The notes: generated from the letters alone by a model not told the origin. DNA of 64,000 nucleotides from JADKHR01 sp041917295 (GCA_041917295.1 JAYRXX010000038.1:1-64000), one strand, 5' to 3'. Shown: positions 31,967 to 41,676, counted from the first letter of the stretch. A program made the numbers and translations.

Positions 31967-32449
31967 ATGGACATTTTCATCCATTTTTTGCACATTGCGG
32001 CGGCCATGTTTTGGGTGGGCGGCCAACTTTTCCTGGGGTTGGTTTTGGGTCCGGTGGCGCGGCGGCAATTGGCCCCTCCGCACCGAATGTCTTTGACGTT
32101 GGCCGTCGCCCAACGGTTTAAGCGGTTCAGTCATGGCGCCCTGGGCGTACTTTTATTAACGGGCCTTTACCACATCCGCTACGTTTTTCTCAGTTCCGCC
32201 GGTTCTTTTTTGGACACGTCCTACGGCCGGCTGTTCACGATCAAGATGGGATTTTTGGTCCTGTCGCTTATCTTAAGCGTGTTGCACAACCGCGAATGGG
32301 GTCCCGCTTTAACACAATTAAGTCATGCCCCCGATAGCCCGGAATTTATAGCCGCCTCACGTCGGATGCTCTTTTGGGCCCGATTCAATATCGTTGTCAC
32401 ATTGGCCTTGGTTGCCTGCGCGGCGGCCCTGCGTCATATTTCATACTAG
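31967..32449 (+). CDS. CopD-like four-helix membrane protein
   Basis: A 160-aa inner-membrane protein with four hydrophobic helices: FIHFLHIAAAMFWVGGQLFL, then FSHGALGVLLLTGLYHI, FTIKMGFLVLSLILSVLH and FNIVVTLALVACAAAL. Histidines at positions about 6, 9, 57 and 67 lie in the membrane as in CopD/HemJ-type proteins that bind haem or copper. AAGGAG overlaps the preceding gene's stop region and places the ATG at 31967 at good spacing (another ATG at 31961 is too close). Next to radical SAM genes and AhbD, a porphyrin-related role is possible but unproven. Confidence 0.75.
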   Translation: MDIFIHFLHIAAAMFWVGGQLFLGLVLGPVARRQLAPPHRMSLTLAVAQRFKRFSHGALGVLLLTGLYHIRYVFLSSAGSFLDTSYGRLFTIKMGFLVLSLILSVLHNREWGPALTQLSHAPDSPEFIAASRRMLFWARFNIVVTLALVACAAALRHISY

Positions 32450-32458
32450 GAGAACACA

Positions 32459-34129
32459 ATGAACCTCTTTGCGACCTTGTTGGACCCCACCACGGTTCCC
32501 CACGCGGTGCTGGTGCTTTGTCTTGTGGCCGGTATCGGCCTTTACCTGGGCCACTTTAAAATCCTCGGTGTCAATGTGGGCATTGCCGGTGTTTTGTTTA
32601 CGGGCCTTCTGTTCGCTCATTTCGGTGCGACCATCGACGAGCACGTGTTGGAATTCATGCGGGAATTCGGACTCATCTTGTTCGTCTACGCCATTGGAAT
32701 TCAAGTGGGGCCCGGGTTTTTCGCGTCGTTGCGAAAGGGCGGGTTGGGTTTAAACATCATGGCCGCGTCGGTGGTCATGCTGGGTGTCGCAATGACATTG
32801 GCTGGTCACTTTCTGGGTAAACTGCCCATACACGCCGCCGTGGGCGTTCTGGCCGGAGCCACCACCAACACGCCCAGCCTGGGCGCCGCCCAACAAGCCT
32901 TGCGCGACGTGGTGGGCCCAACGTCGGACTTGGTGAAGGTGCCGGGCTTGGGTTACGCCGTGGCCTATCCGTTCGGCGTGATCGGCATTATTTTGGCCAT
33001 GCTGATCTTAAAAAAACTGTTCCGCGTTCAGCCGGACCTGGAATTAAAATCTTTTTCTCAATCCCACCAGGCCCACGCGCCTGCCCTACATTCAATCAAC
33101 TTGGACGTGGTTAACCCCGACGTGGCGGGCCTTCCGTTGGGACGGATGTCGGGGTTTCCCGAAACCGGCGTTGTCATTTCCCGGGTGTTGCACAACGGCG
33201 TGGTCAGCGTGGCGCACGCGTCGACCACGTTGGCGGTGGGAGATGTGATCTTGGCTGTGGGCCCGAAAGAGAGGCTGGACCGGTTGGAAAAAATTGTTGG
33301 ACGGCATTCGGAATTGGATTTAAGAGAATTGGACAGCCCCATCACGGCTCAACGGGTGGTCGTGACTAATAAAAAAGTGCTCGGCAAAACGTTGGAGGAC
33401 CTGGCGTTGCCAAAACGGTTTGGTGTCACGGCCACGCGCCTGACACGAATGAACCTGGAATTTGCCGCCCGCAAGGATCTGTCCCTTAAGTTTGGGGACA
33501 CATTGACTTTGGTGGGCGAACCCGACGCCATCGCCGAAGCCTCCATTGATCTGGGCAACTCGCCAAAGGATTTAAACGATCCCCAGATTGTGCCCTTGCT
33601 GGTGGGAATCGCCGTGGGCGTTTTTTTTGGAAGCATTCCGGTGGCCTTGCCGGGATTACCCGCTCCGGTTCGATTGGGGTTAGCGGGGGGCCCGCTGGTT
33701 GTGGCCATTGTTCTGTCGCGCGTCGGCCAGTGGAAAAATCTGGTGTGGTCCATGCCGCTTCCAGCCAACCTCATGATCCGCGAATTGGGCATCGCCCTCT
33801 TTTTGGCTTGTGTGGGTTTAAAATCCGGGGGAAAATTTGTGTCCACGGTTCTGTCCGGCGACGGAATTGCCTGGATCGCGTGGGGAGCGGCCATCACGAT
33901 CGTTCCGCTCCTCATCGTGGGGGGATTGGCGCGGCTGTTTTATAAAATCAACTTCACCGCGCTGTGCGGCGTGTTGGCCGGAGGCATGACCGATCCGCCG
34001 GCCCTGGCGTTCGCCAACACCTATTTGGGATCGGAACTGCCGGCCCTTTCGTATGCCACGGTGTATCCGCTCACCATGTTGTTGCGGGTTTTGTCCACCC
34101 AGGCGTTGGTGTTGCTGTTGATGCGTTAG
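32459..34129 (+). CDS. YidE/AspT-family transporter with two TrkA-C domains
   Basis: A 556-aa inner-membrane protein. Two transporter halves (residues 1-190 and 375-556), each with about five helices and the repeated motif AGATTNTPSLGAAQQAL / AGGMTDPPALAFANTYLG, flank two cytoplasmic TrkA-C domains (about 200-365: MSGFPETGVVISRVLHNGVV and RFGVTATRLTRMNLEF). AspT exchanges aspartate for alanine; for YidE/YbjL relatives the substrate is not established. AGGAG lies 7-8 nt before the ATG. The stop overlaps the convergent giant gene by 4 bp. Confidence 0.9.
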   Translation: MNLFATLLDPTTVPHAVLVLCLVAGIGLYLGHFKILGVNVGIAGVLFTGLLFAHFGATIDEHVLEFMREFGLILFVYAIGIQVGPGFFASLRKGGLGLNIMAASVVMLGVAMTLAGHFLGKLPIHAAVGVLAGATTNTPSLGAAQQALRDVVGPTSDLVKVPGLGYAVAYPFGVIGIILAMLILKKLFRVQPDLELKSFSQSHQAHAPALHSINLDVVNPDVAGLPLGRMSGFPETGVVISRVLHNGVVSVAHASTTLAVGDVILAVGPKERLDRLEKIVGRHSELDLRELDSPITAQRVVVTNKKVLGKTLEDLALPKRFGVTATRLTRMNLEFAARKDLSLKFGDTLTLVGEPDAIAEASIDLGNSPKDLNDPQIVPLLVGIAVGVFFGSIPVALPGLPAPVRLGLAGGPLVVAIVLSRVGQWKNLVWSMPLPANLMIRELGIALFLACVGLKSGGKFVSTVLSGDGIAWIAWGAAITIVPLLIVGGLARLFYKINFTALCGVLAGGMTDPPALAFANTYLGSELPALSYATVYPLTMLLRVLSTQALVLLLMR

Positions 34130-37100
34130 GCCGCTTCGGCCAGGGCCCGGAATGCCTTTAGCACGTCTGGCCATTTAAACGCCTTGGCGGAAAACCCCAT
34201 CAACAGTTCCAACACGTAGACCACGGCATTCTCAGAAGCCTGACGAACGGGGTCGTCCTCCGCCATGTTCGTTGTGTTTAAACTCAAGAGAGGAGACGTC
34301 ATGATTTGGAAAGGACGCCCCCCCGCCGCCTGCAAAATAGAATCCTTTAAGCCGCTGACAATAACATCGTATCCAACCCCATTCTTTTCAATAGAATTCG
34401 GAGAAACGATCACTTGATCTTGGGCAATTCCCTCCACCGGTTGAGCCAAAATCACAATAAGGCGCGGGTTTTTCGATAAGAGATTTTTCAACAGATTAAT
34501 ATTGCCGGGTTTATCCAGTGTCACGGGATCCATCATGTAAAACTTAACCCCATCCCCCGATACCGAAGGATCCCCTAAATCAATTTCAAAACCTGATTCC
34601 GAAGCCGCGATTCTCTCAGCCGTCTCGTAAATCCGTTCCCGAAGCTCACCCACCCCCATCCGAAGTGGCTTTCCTTCCAAGGCCTTCAAAATATTCTGGG
34701 CCACTAACCGTTGTTCAGACGTCAGGTCAGGCAATTTGTTTATCACCCAATCCCGATTTTCTTTCCGGTGAACAATAAACGAAAGGCGTGCCCCCGCCGC
34801 AATCGCCAACCCAATAGCAACTTTCAGGCTTTCGGCTGGAACCGTCTGCCCAATCATTAAAAGCACCCCTGCAAACACCAACGTCCACGTAAACCAGAGG
34901 ATCGCCTTGCCAGGAGTGGCAATGCCATGGACTCCCACCAGCTTTCCCTTTCTCATAACGTAAGTCCCGAAAACGTGGGAATAGCCCAACATCCCAGCGA
35001 GGACTGAAACCGCAAAAATCCATACAACCGATATTCCGCCAAACAGAAACCCCGTCACCGCCACTCCCTGAACTAAGACCAACACCGCCGATTCCCAAGG
35101 AGCCCTGCGTAAAATATCATCCAATTCTCCCACGCGGTTTTGCCAACGCACCCAAAACCACTGTAATGTCGAAGAGGGGCCAGGGGTTCGTCCTCGAGTG
35201 AAACCAGTCAAATAGTTTTGCACCTCTGTTTGTTGATTAAAAGAATTCCAAACATCTATTTTCTCTGATCGTGATAAGGGAGAGGTCGCAGACTCATATC
35301 CATTGACAATTGCTTCCAGCTTTTCCAAATCCCCCACACCTTTCCCCATTCCGATTAAAGCATCATGCCGAAATCCCCATCCCGGTGAGATGGGATATAA
35401 ATCAATTGAAACAATTTCACCTTTGTCATTAAAAGAAACATTGTCAGGATGGATCGAAACAATTCGCTGTTTCTCTAGATCTGTTGCGGAGATTCCACGT
35501 TCTCGGAACAATTTATCAATATTCCCCGCCATCTCCCCCATCTTGAAAAAATGATGCGCGGTCGAACTGCCTGAGTAATAAGACGTCCCTGTTTCGCTGA
35601 CATCTTCAAGAATCATGGGATGGCGCCCCAGCAGAAAAACAAACGGATTCGTTATTGTCCCATGGGCGGGCCTAATAATTTCTCTTGTTGGGATACCATT
35701 TCCTTTTAATAAAATCTGCACCGCCACATGGGGTAACGCTTCCCAATGATTTTTTCCAGCGCTCCGAAAAACATATTTTTTATTCCCCTTGGTGGTCAGA
35801 GTCAAAGCGGGCCCATCCGCCCAACGAGGTGAATTAGCAATCGGTTCAATCGAAACAATGTCACGGACGCCATACTCCCGTTCTATTGTTTCGCTCAGAA
35901 GAGCGAGACGCGTGGATAACGGGCACTGAAACAACATCTTGTTTGATATTTGATCAAGCGTAAACCACTCTCCCTTCCCCACTTTATCCTTCCCGTCCAA
36001 AACGGTCCTCTCCACGTGGACAGTTATTGTTTTAAAATTACGCCCCTGGCCCTGCTTGAGAAAAAACAACGGAACTGAGTCGGATCCTGGTTCCATCCCG
36101 CCGCTAGGAAACGCCCACCCCCTTTTCGTTTTTTGGAGAAAATAGAGTTTCTTTCCATTCTGATCGCGAACCTTGACATTTAAATTCATTGCCTCCGTTT
36201 CGCTGTCCCGTCCATGCCAGGACGGTGCCAAGAAAACGTAATTGGGCCCTTCGACCACATCCATGCTGGAAATTAATCGATCAATTCGTGTGTCTGTATC
36301 AACCACAAACTGATAAAAATCAATCACCACATGGGCCAGTACACCCAAAATCAAAACGAACGGCCACGGAATTAGATAGAGGGAGAACAACGTCAACCTT
36401 TTGTAGAACTCATTGATAGACGGGGGAAAGCGTCCCTCGATGAGAGCGGTTTTTCTCATAAGATCGTAGTGTGCCCACGCAAAAATTATCAAACCAATTG
36501 CCAAAAGAGGCCCCCCCACCGGATCATATCCCATGTAAGCAAATAGGCCCCCTCCCTGAGCAACCGGATCTTCCGCCCACAACCGAGCGCCGATCAAGGC
36601 CGGGATTTCAACAATCAGCCCCCGCATCCCAATTCGGCGCGCAAATGGTTCGGGCACTCCCATCCATCGAGCAATCCAATAAAAAATGGAAAAGCCCCTG
36701 AACTCATTTGAATCTTTTGTCACTAAACCCGAACCATCAACTATTTCTTCCAAAATCATGTGTTGACGGCTTAGGGTGAGGATGTCGGCCTTTTGAAATA
36801 AAGAAGGCTTTTTTCGGTGGAGAGTGATCTTCATTTTTTGTTCGGGCGCATTCACATTTTGGTCGCGGTGCCGAAGGATGAAAACTTTCTCGATTTCTTG
36901 TCCGTCTACTTTTTCTTTCGTAGTGATGCGGAGGGGAGATCCTTCCACGCCGGAAGCCCCATCCTCTTCCATGGGAACGATATTTACAATCCCGGTCACT
37001 CCGTATTCGCTTTCCAGAATGGGGTTGAGCAGAGACATCCGGGTATTGAGCGTGAATCCCATATACATCCGCTTGATCTGCGGTAACGTCATCCATCGAT

Positions 37101-40100
37101 GGGCCAGAGACTCGTCATTCAATCGAACTCTGGGAGGATAGGGTGGTTCTGCCTGAACCACACTGACAGATCGAAAACTTTTTTTCCCCTTAGCCGTAAC
37201 GATTTCATGAACAAACTGAGGGGCCTGAGATAATCGGTTGGAAAACCTTCTTAAAACAGCCATAAAATTATCTCCAAGTTCCTCTTTAATTTCTCTTATC
37301 GCCGCGTTGGGAATCGTTTCCCCTCTTTTGCCGCCCCCACCCGGAACTTCCCACCGACCGTCTTGGTTTTTGACAAATAATAATTTCATGCGCTTTCCCC
37401 ACAGCGTTTCATCAAGGACCTTCACCAGAATCCGAACCGATAAAACGTCCTCACTGTCGCTTTTAACGCCATCGGGCAATGCGGGTAATAATCGAATCGT
37501 TCGGTTTTTTTTCGTTATTTCGGGAGCCGATAAAATTCTTTTTTGTTCGGGGGTTTTATCCACCAACGCCATCATGAAATATACGAAATAGATGAATGCC
37601 CCCATCCCAAGTCCAAAATGAGTTGGGATCAAGAATAAGAACACGGCCAGGGGGCCCACCAAATGGCCGAATCGGGGAGGATCGTTTCCTTTCGCGTTGG
37701 CGGCGATCGACATCACCACGTAATTTGACCAAAAGGTGTAGACAAGAATAATCATAAAAAGGGGCCCCAAAATCGGATCAAGCCCCATTAGTGAATAAAG
37801 ACCCGGATAAGAGGAACCGTTATTATCGGCAAACAGCCTTAACATAACCAGCAGGGGAATTTGCGCCAGCATTTCAATCGCCCCCAACAAACGGGCGCGC
37901 GGTTCTTCCAAGCCGAAATAACGACTGCCCCAATAGGAGAGAGAAAGGGGACTTATTTCAACTCTTGGGCCAATTTTGTTTGTCGCTGTTCGCCAGGGCG
38001 GGTCAAAATAGCGGTGAATTCCGTAAGCCATATGCCAAAACACCACAGTCATTAAAAAATGAACGGCGGATTGAGCCCCCGTTCCGTGGATCAACCCGAA
38101 CACGCTGTCAGGAGAGAAGGCAATGAGGGCCCCATAAATAACGGCCATGACTAAAACCCGAAACGGACCGACCTTAACATCTGTTTTGAGGTTAAAGATT
38201 TTAAAATGAGAAATCACAAACAGTGCCGAAAATCCAACTCCCATCCAAACACTGTTCACCCACAGCAAATTGGCAACCAACGCCATCGCCGCCAAACCCC
38301 ATTCATATCGGGGCGCGTTCCTCATGTAATGAATCCCAAACCGTTCCTCAAATGTTTTTTCGTGCCGATCTTTTATTTCCGTTGAAGCACGCTTGTCCAC
38401 CCAGGCCCCAACCATCTCAAACAACTTCAACAACCACAGGCTGGTGGCTCTCCCTGCTTCCTCATTGTGATCGCTCGGATTTTCAAGGCCCGACCTACGC
38501 ATCACCATCCTCCCCTCGCCTTCTTGCGGCGTGGGCCAATCACGAAGAAGAGAATCCTCATCATCCCTTCTTTGAACTTCATCACCAATCCCGGCAAGAG
38601 AAGGGTTAACCACGTTGATCTTTGATTTCAACTCTTGTTCGTTTATATTAGGTGCATACACAAACCACCCATCATCTGTTTCAATAACAACCGGATCGGT
38701 AAGCCGCTTTAATCGAAACGGTTTCTTAATTGGGTAAATGGCTTTGACCTTATCAATTCCATAAGCTTCTCTCAAAAATTCCATATAAAAGATGAGCAGG
38801 GGTCCCGCGCTCAATGATCTAAACTGGTCTAGGATAAACGCCAAAGACTTAAATTCCATCCCTCTTGCACTGTGTTCAAAGCTAGTAACCTTTGGCATAG
38901 TAGCCCCGTTTTCAGAAACCCTGGCATGCCCAAAGAACATGACACGAGGATTTGATCCCGGGGACGACTCCTGTCTCCCAAATTGATAAAATTTCCTCTT
39001 CCCGTTCGGCCAATTTATGTCTAATTTTTCTAAAGTGCGGACTCTGTTTTCCTCCCAAACTTCCCTGTTCAGCCCTCTCTTTAACTTTTTTTTCTTCTTC
39101 TCTCTATTTGTTAACTTTCCTCCAAGCAGTTCCAAATGGTATTCCCCAAGTCTATTCTTGATTCTTTTCCAACCCACCAAATAGAATTTTCGTTCGTCCT
39201 GTAAAAGCAGACGACCTACAACTGGTTTGTCACCTATGTCCTCCTTATTGACTAGTTTCATTTCCGGTTGTCCAAGCACTCCCACTCGAGGAGCCCTGGT
39301 TCTTTCATCTTCCCTTCTTTTCATTTCTAATTGAAAAGCTTTTTCGAGTTCTGTAACCCCTCTGGAAACAGCTACTGGCCCCCCTGTGAAAAAATTTTCA
39401 ATGGTTAAAGTCGCAGCTTCAGCCGCAATCTCCATTAGTCCTAAAAATAGCCTGCCCCATATCGTGGCCATCCAGGGTGCGAGTCCCATCCGGTTCCAAC
39501 TAAAATGAAGTTTAAACTCTTCATAAGTTGAAAGGGGTTTGTCTTTTTTAAGGTCCCTAAACATGTGGGCACCCATCCAAACCAGTCGCTCAGCAAGTCC
39601 ATCGGGGGAAGATGTTTCGTGAAATTGGGCCCACCAGAGATGGTTGTTGGGTGTCCATTCACTGACGTGCCTTAAGAACAAGGACTCAACCAATGGAGAA
39701 ACACGAATAGCCCATCGCCCCAATAATTTGTTTAAAGGAACAATCCAGGCCAACATCCAAGACGAGGGTGGAGCCACTGGATTATTTTGTCCTTGGAAGG
39801 AAAGAATTTTAAATTCGTTGTTTGCGGTTAAAGAGTAGGTTTGGGAGTATCTCCCGTTTGTGATTTCCACCTGGGCGGACCATACCTCTTTCACATATTC
39901 CAATTTGCTAACGTTTAGGGACACATCCTCACCACAAAATTGTTTTAGGAAAAAAGTAAGTTTTGCTAAGTTTTTCACGCCCATGCGCTGATTCTCAGTT
40001 GACACCAGCGCAACAGCCAGCGTTGCCGTCTCAGCCGTTCCACCGGCGGGATTGTGGCCCAAAAACAGTTTCTCTCCGGCAAACAGTTTTTCGAGGGGCG

Positions 40101-41676
40101 TTTTTTCCTGGGAAAACACGCTCAAGTAGGCCGATCCCTGGGCCGTATCGACTTTATCGATCTTCGGCACGTAAGACAGCACCGTCACGCCCTGGGCGGT
40201 CAATCGATCGGTAATGCCTTCCGCGTGGTAACCCCCGGTCACCAAGAGAGCCGTGGTTCCGTGGCCCGCCTCCAAAGCTTTCAGCAAATTGTCGGCCATG
40301 GCTCCGTCGCGGATGTGCGCTTCCTTGTAAAACGCCTCAAAGGGTGCCAACTCCGGCCGGCCGGACAACGGTTCGTAATCTTTCCAATCGGCCGGTGTCA
40401 TGGAAAAATTCACCAACTTTTTCAGTAACCGAACCTCTCGAGATCGAGCCACCCATTCTTTTTCCTTGGAGGTGACAGCCAACCCGGCATAAATGGATTT
40501 TTCCAAACGGACCAGTTCTTTAAACAACTGTTCCGCATCAATTCCGTCGGCCAACAACACGTAGCGGACGTACGCGTCCATGGCGGGGAACCGCGACAGG
40601 GACACCCCCTTGCTCCGACACAGAGTTTGGAGCTGTTCGTAAAATACACCATACCCAATCTTCCCCGCCCGATACGCCGCGCTGTGGGCGAGCAACAAAC
40701 TTGTTTCTGTTTTGTTTAACCGCGTTGCTAAAACATTGATCAGGTCGGCCCGCTCTTTCTCCACCCGTTGAAAATCAAGAGTCCGTTCCAAGGCCAGGGC
40801 CTTGGCAAACCGACCCACGTCAGCCGGCAAAGAGCGTGACCGGGCCGCCAGTTCAAACACATAGTCGCCCAACGAGACCTTTTGGTCTTCAAATGAACGC
40901 ACCACGCTGTCAAAGGTACGAACCTTAGGAGAACAGATCTCCATTTTTTCTTGGTCCAATTTCCGGATCAGTTCGTCCACTCGGTTCCGCTCCAAGTCGA
41001 GAAGAGGCTCGGCGTCTCGATAGGCTTGAACGTTGGCCGGATAGTGAACCGGATCATCCACTCCGACAAACCGGGGCAGTTTCCCTTCGGCGGTCATGGC
41101 GGCGTGAACGGGACCGGTAATTTTGTTTTGTTTCAAAACATAGTCCGCGCTGGCCGCCACAGCCCGCCGGGATGGAAAATCCACAAACGGCTGAAGATCA
41201 ATTTCGTTGGTGGCCCCCTCCAACCCCACAAGGTCCACCCTCCCTGATCGCATCAGACCGCGAACCGTTTCACGAATGTTCCATTGGGCTTCCTGGTTCA
41301 TGTGAACATCTTGAATATGAACCACCACAGGCGAACGGTCAGTTTTTTTTAATGGGAGAGATATTTTTCGGATGGATCCATGGCCTATCGACAGGGCATT
41401 CAACAAATCCCCGTGGTCTTTTAAGAAGGGGGCTGGAACAGACCTGACGAGTGCCCGCGACAAGGAAGGGGTGACGCTTTGAGCGGCCGGAAATTGAGAA
41501 GACAAAGGCCCCACCGCCCCGATCCCGGAAACAGAGGACAAAACCGCCCCCCTCTGATCCCGGGCCGCCCGACGGCGTTGAGCCCAAAACCCCCGTTCCG
41601 GTTGATAGGCAAAAAGGACCTGGCTAAAAAAGTAAACCCCCGCCAAAACCCCGGCCTGTTTTCCCAATTTTTTCAT
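34126..41676 (-). CDS. Giant (2516-aa) TIKI/ChaN-like + triple membrane/Nudix-like repeat protein
   Basis: Signal peptide (residues 1-22). Domain 1 (about 110-500) has HIQDVHMNQEAQ at 120 and TGGYHAEGITDRL near 481, recalling TIKI/ChaN/TraB metal hydrolases. Then three diverged modules, each with hydrophobic helices, a Nudix-like domain and a beta-rich tail. Nudix boxes: 1, LNREVWEENRV (about 870); 2, near-canonical GGGKRGE to REIKEELGD (about 1443-1470); 3, degenerate FPSGGMEPGSDS (about 1851). Tails share YGxxxIVxIxPI followed by a kinase N-lobe-like strand set. Module 3 adds HPDNVSFNDKGEIVSIDLYP (about 2076), like an APH/protein-kinase catalytic loop. Four more helices (2194-2305) and an unassigned C-domain end it. 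3' of about 39960 is AT-richer than the flanks. Start chosen at signal peptide; function unknown. Confidence 0.8.
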   Translation of the reverse strand: MKKLGKQAGVLAGVYFFSQVLFAYQPERGFWAQRRRAARDQRGAVLSSVSGIGAVGPLSSQFPAAQSVTPSLSRALVRSVPAPFLKDHGDLLNALSIGHGSIRKISLPLKKTDRSPVVVHIQDVHMNQEAQWNIRETVRGLMRSGRVDLVGLEGATNEIDLQPFVDFPSRRAVAASADYVLKQNKITGPVHAAMTAEGKLPRFVGVDDPVHYPANVQAYRDAEPLLDLERNRVDELIRKLDQEKMEICSPKVRTFDSVVRSFEDQKVSLGDYVFELAARSRSLPADVGRFAKALALERTLDFQRVEKERADLINVLATRLNKTETSLLLAHSAAYRAGKIGYGVFYEQLQTLCRSKGVSLSRFPAMDAYVRYVLLADGIDAEQLFKELVRLEKSIYAGLAVTSKEKEWVARSREVRLLKKLVNFSMTPADWKDYEPLSGRPELAPFEAFYKEAHIRDGAMADNLLKALEAGHGTTALLVTGGYHAEGITDRLTAQGVTVLSYVPKIDKVDTAQGSAYLSVFSQEKTPLEKLFAGEKLFLGHNPAGGTAETATLAVALVSTENQRMGVKNLAKLTFFLKQFCGEDVSLNVSKLEYVKEVWSAQVEITNGRYSQTYSLTANNEFKILSFQGQNNPVAPPSSWMLAWIVPLNKLLGRWAIRVSPLVESLFLRHVSEWTPNNHLWWAQFHETSSPDGLAERLVWMGAHMFRDLKKDKPLSTYEEFKLHFSWNRMGLAPWMATIWGRLFLGLMEIAAEAATLTIENFFTGGPVAVSRGVTELEKAFQLEMKRREDERTRAPRVGVLGQPEMKLVNKEDIGDKPVVGRLLLQDERKFYLVGWKRIKNRLGEYHLELLGGKLTNREKKKKKLKRGLNREVWEENRVRTLEKLDINWPNGKRKFYQFGRQESSPGSNPRVMFFGHARVSENGATMPKVTSFEHSARGMEFKSLAFILDQFRSLSAGPLLIFYMEFLREAYGIDKVKAIYPIKKPFRLKRLTDPVVIETDDGWFVYAPNINEQELKSKINVVNPSLAGIGDEVQRRDDEDSLLRDWPTPQEGEGRMVMRRSGLENPSDHNEEAGRATSLWLLKLFEMVGAWVDKRASTEIKDRHEKTFEERFGIHYMRNAPRYEWGLAAMALVANLLWVNSVWMGVGFSALFVISHFKIFNLKTDVKVGPFRVLVMAVIYGALIAFSPDSVFGLIHGTGAQSAVHFLMTVVFWHMAYGIHRYFDPPWRTATNKIGPRVEISPLSLSYWGSRYFGLEEPRARLLGAIEMLAQIPLLVMLRLFADNNGSSYPGLYSLMGLDPILGPLFMIILVYTFWSNYVVMSIAANAKGNDPPRFGHLVGPLAVFLFLIPTHFGLGMGAFIYFVYFMMALVDKTPEQKRILSAPEITKKNRTIRLLPALPDGVKSDSEDVLSVRILVKVLDETLWGKRMKLLFVKNQDGRWEVPGGGGKRGETIPNAAIREIKEELGDNFMAVLRRFSNRLSQAPQFVHEIVTAKGKKSFRSVSVVQAEPPYPPRVRLNDESLAHRWMTLPQIKRMYMGFTLNTRMSLLNPILESEYGVTGIVNIVPMEEDGASGVEGSPLRITTKEKVDGQEIEKVFILRHRDQNVNAPEQKMKITLHRKKPSLFQKADILTLSRQHMILEEIVDGSGLVTKDSNEFRGFSIFYWIARWMGVPEPFARRIGMRGLIVEIPALIGARLWAEDPVAQGGGLFAYMGYDPVGGPLLAIGLIIFAWAHYDLMRKTALIEGRFPPSINEFYKRLTLFSLYLIPWPFVLILGVLAHVVIDFYQFVVDTDTRIDRLISSMDVVEGPNYVFLAPSWHGRDSETEAMNLNVKVRDQNGKKLYFLQKTKRGWAFPSGGMEPGSDSVPLFFLKQGQGRNFKTITVHVERTVLDGKDKVGKGEWFTLDQISNKMLFQCPLSTRLALLSETIEREYGVRDIVSIEPIANSPRWADGPALTLTTKGNKKYVFRSAGKNHWEALPHVAVQILLKGNGIPTREIIRPAHGTITNPFVFLLGRHPMILEDVSETGTSYYSGSSTAHHFFKMGEMAGNIDKLFRERGISATDLEKQRIVSIHPDNVSFNDKGEIVSIDLYPISPGWGFRHDALIGMGKGVGDLEKLEAIVNGYESATSPLSRSEKIDVWNSFNQQTEVQNYLTGFTRGRTPGPSSTLQWFWVRWQNRVGELDDILRRAPWESAVLVLVQGVAVTGFLFGGISVVWIFAVSVLAGMLGYSHVFGTYVMRKGKLVGVHGIATPGKAILWFTWTLVFAGVLLMIGQTVPAESLKVAIGLAIAAGARLSFIVHRKENRDWVINKLPDLTSEQRLVAQNILKALEGKPLRMGVGELRERIYETAERIAASESGFEIDLGDPSVSGDGVKFYMMDPVTLDKPGNINLLKNLLSKNPRLIVILAQPVEGIAQDQVIVSPNSIEKNGVGYDVIVSGLKDSILQAAGGRPFQIMTSPLLSLNTTNMAEDDPVRQASENAVVYVLELLMGFSAKAFKWPDVLKAFRALAEAA

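Noticed and set aside
34126..34129. Frameshift or misjoin between the YidE-like and giant genes
   Set aside because: They are on opposite strands and overlap by 4 bp at their stops, with both C-termini looking complete.
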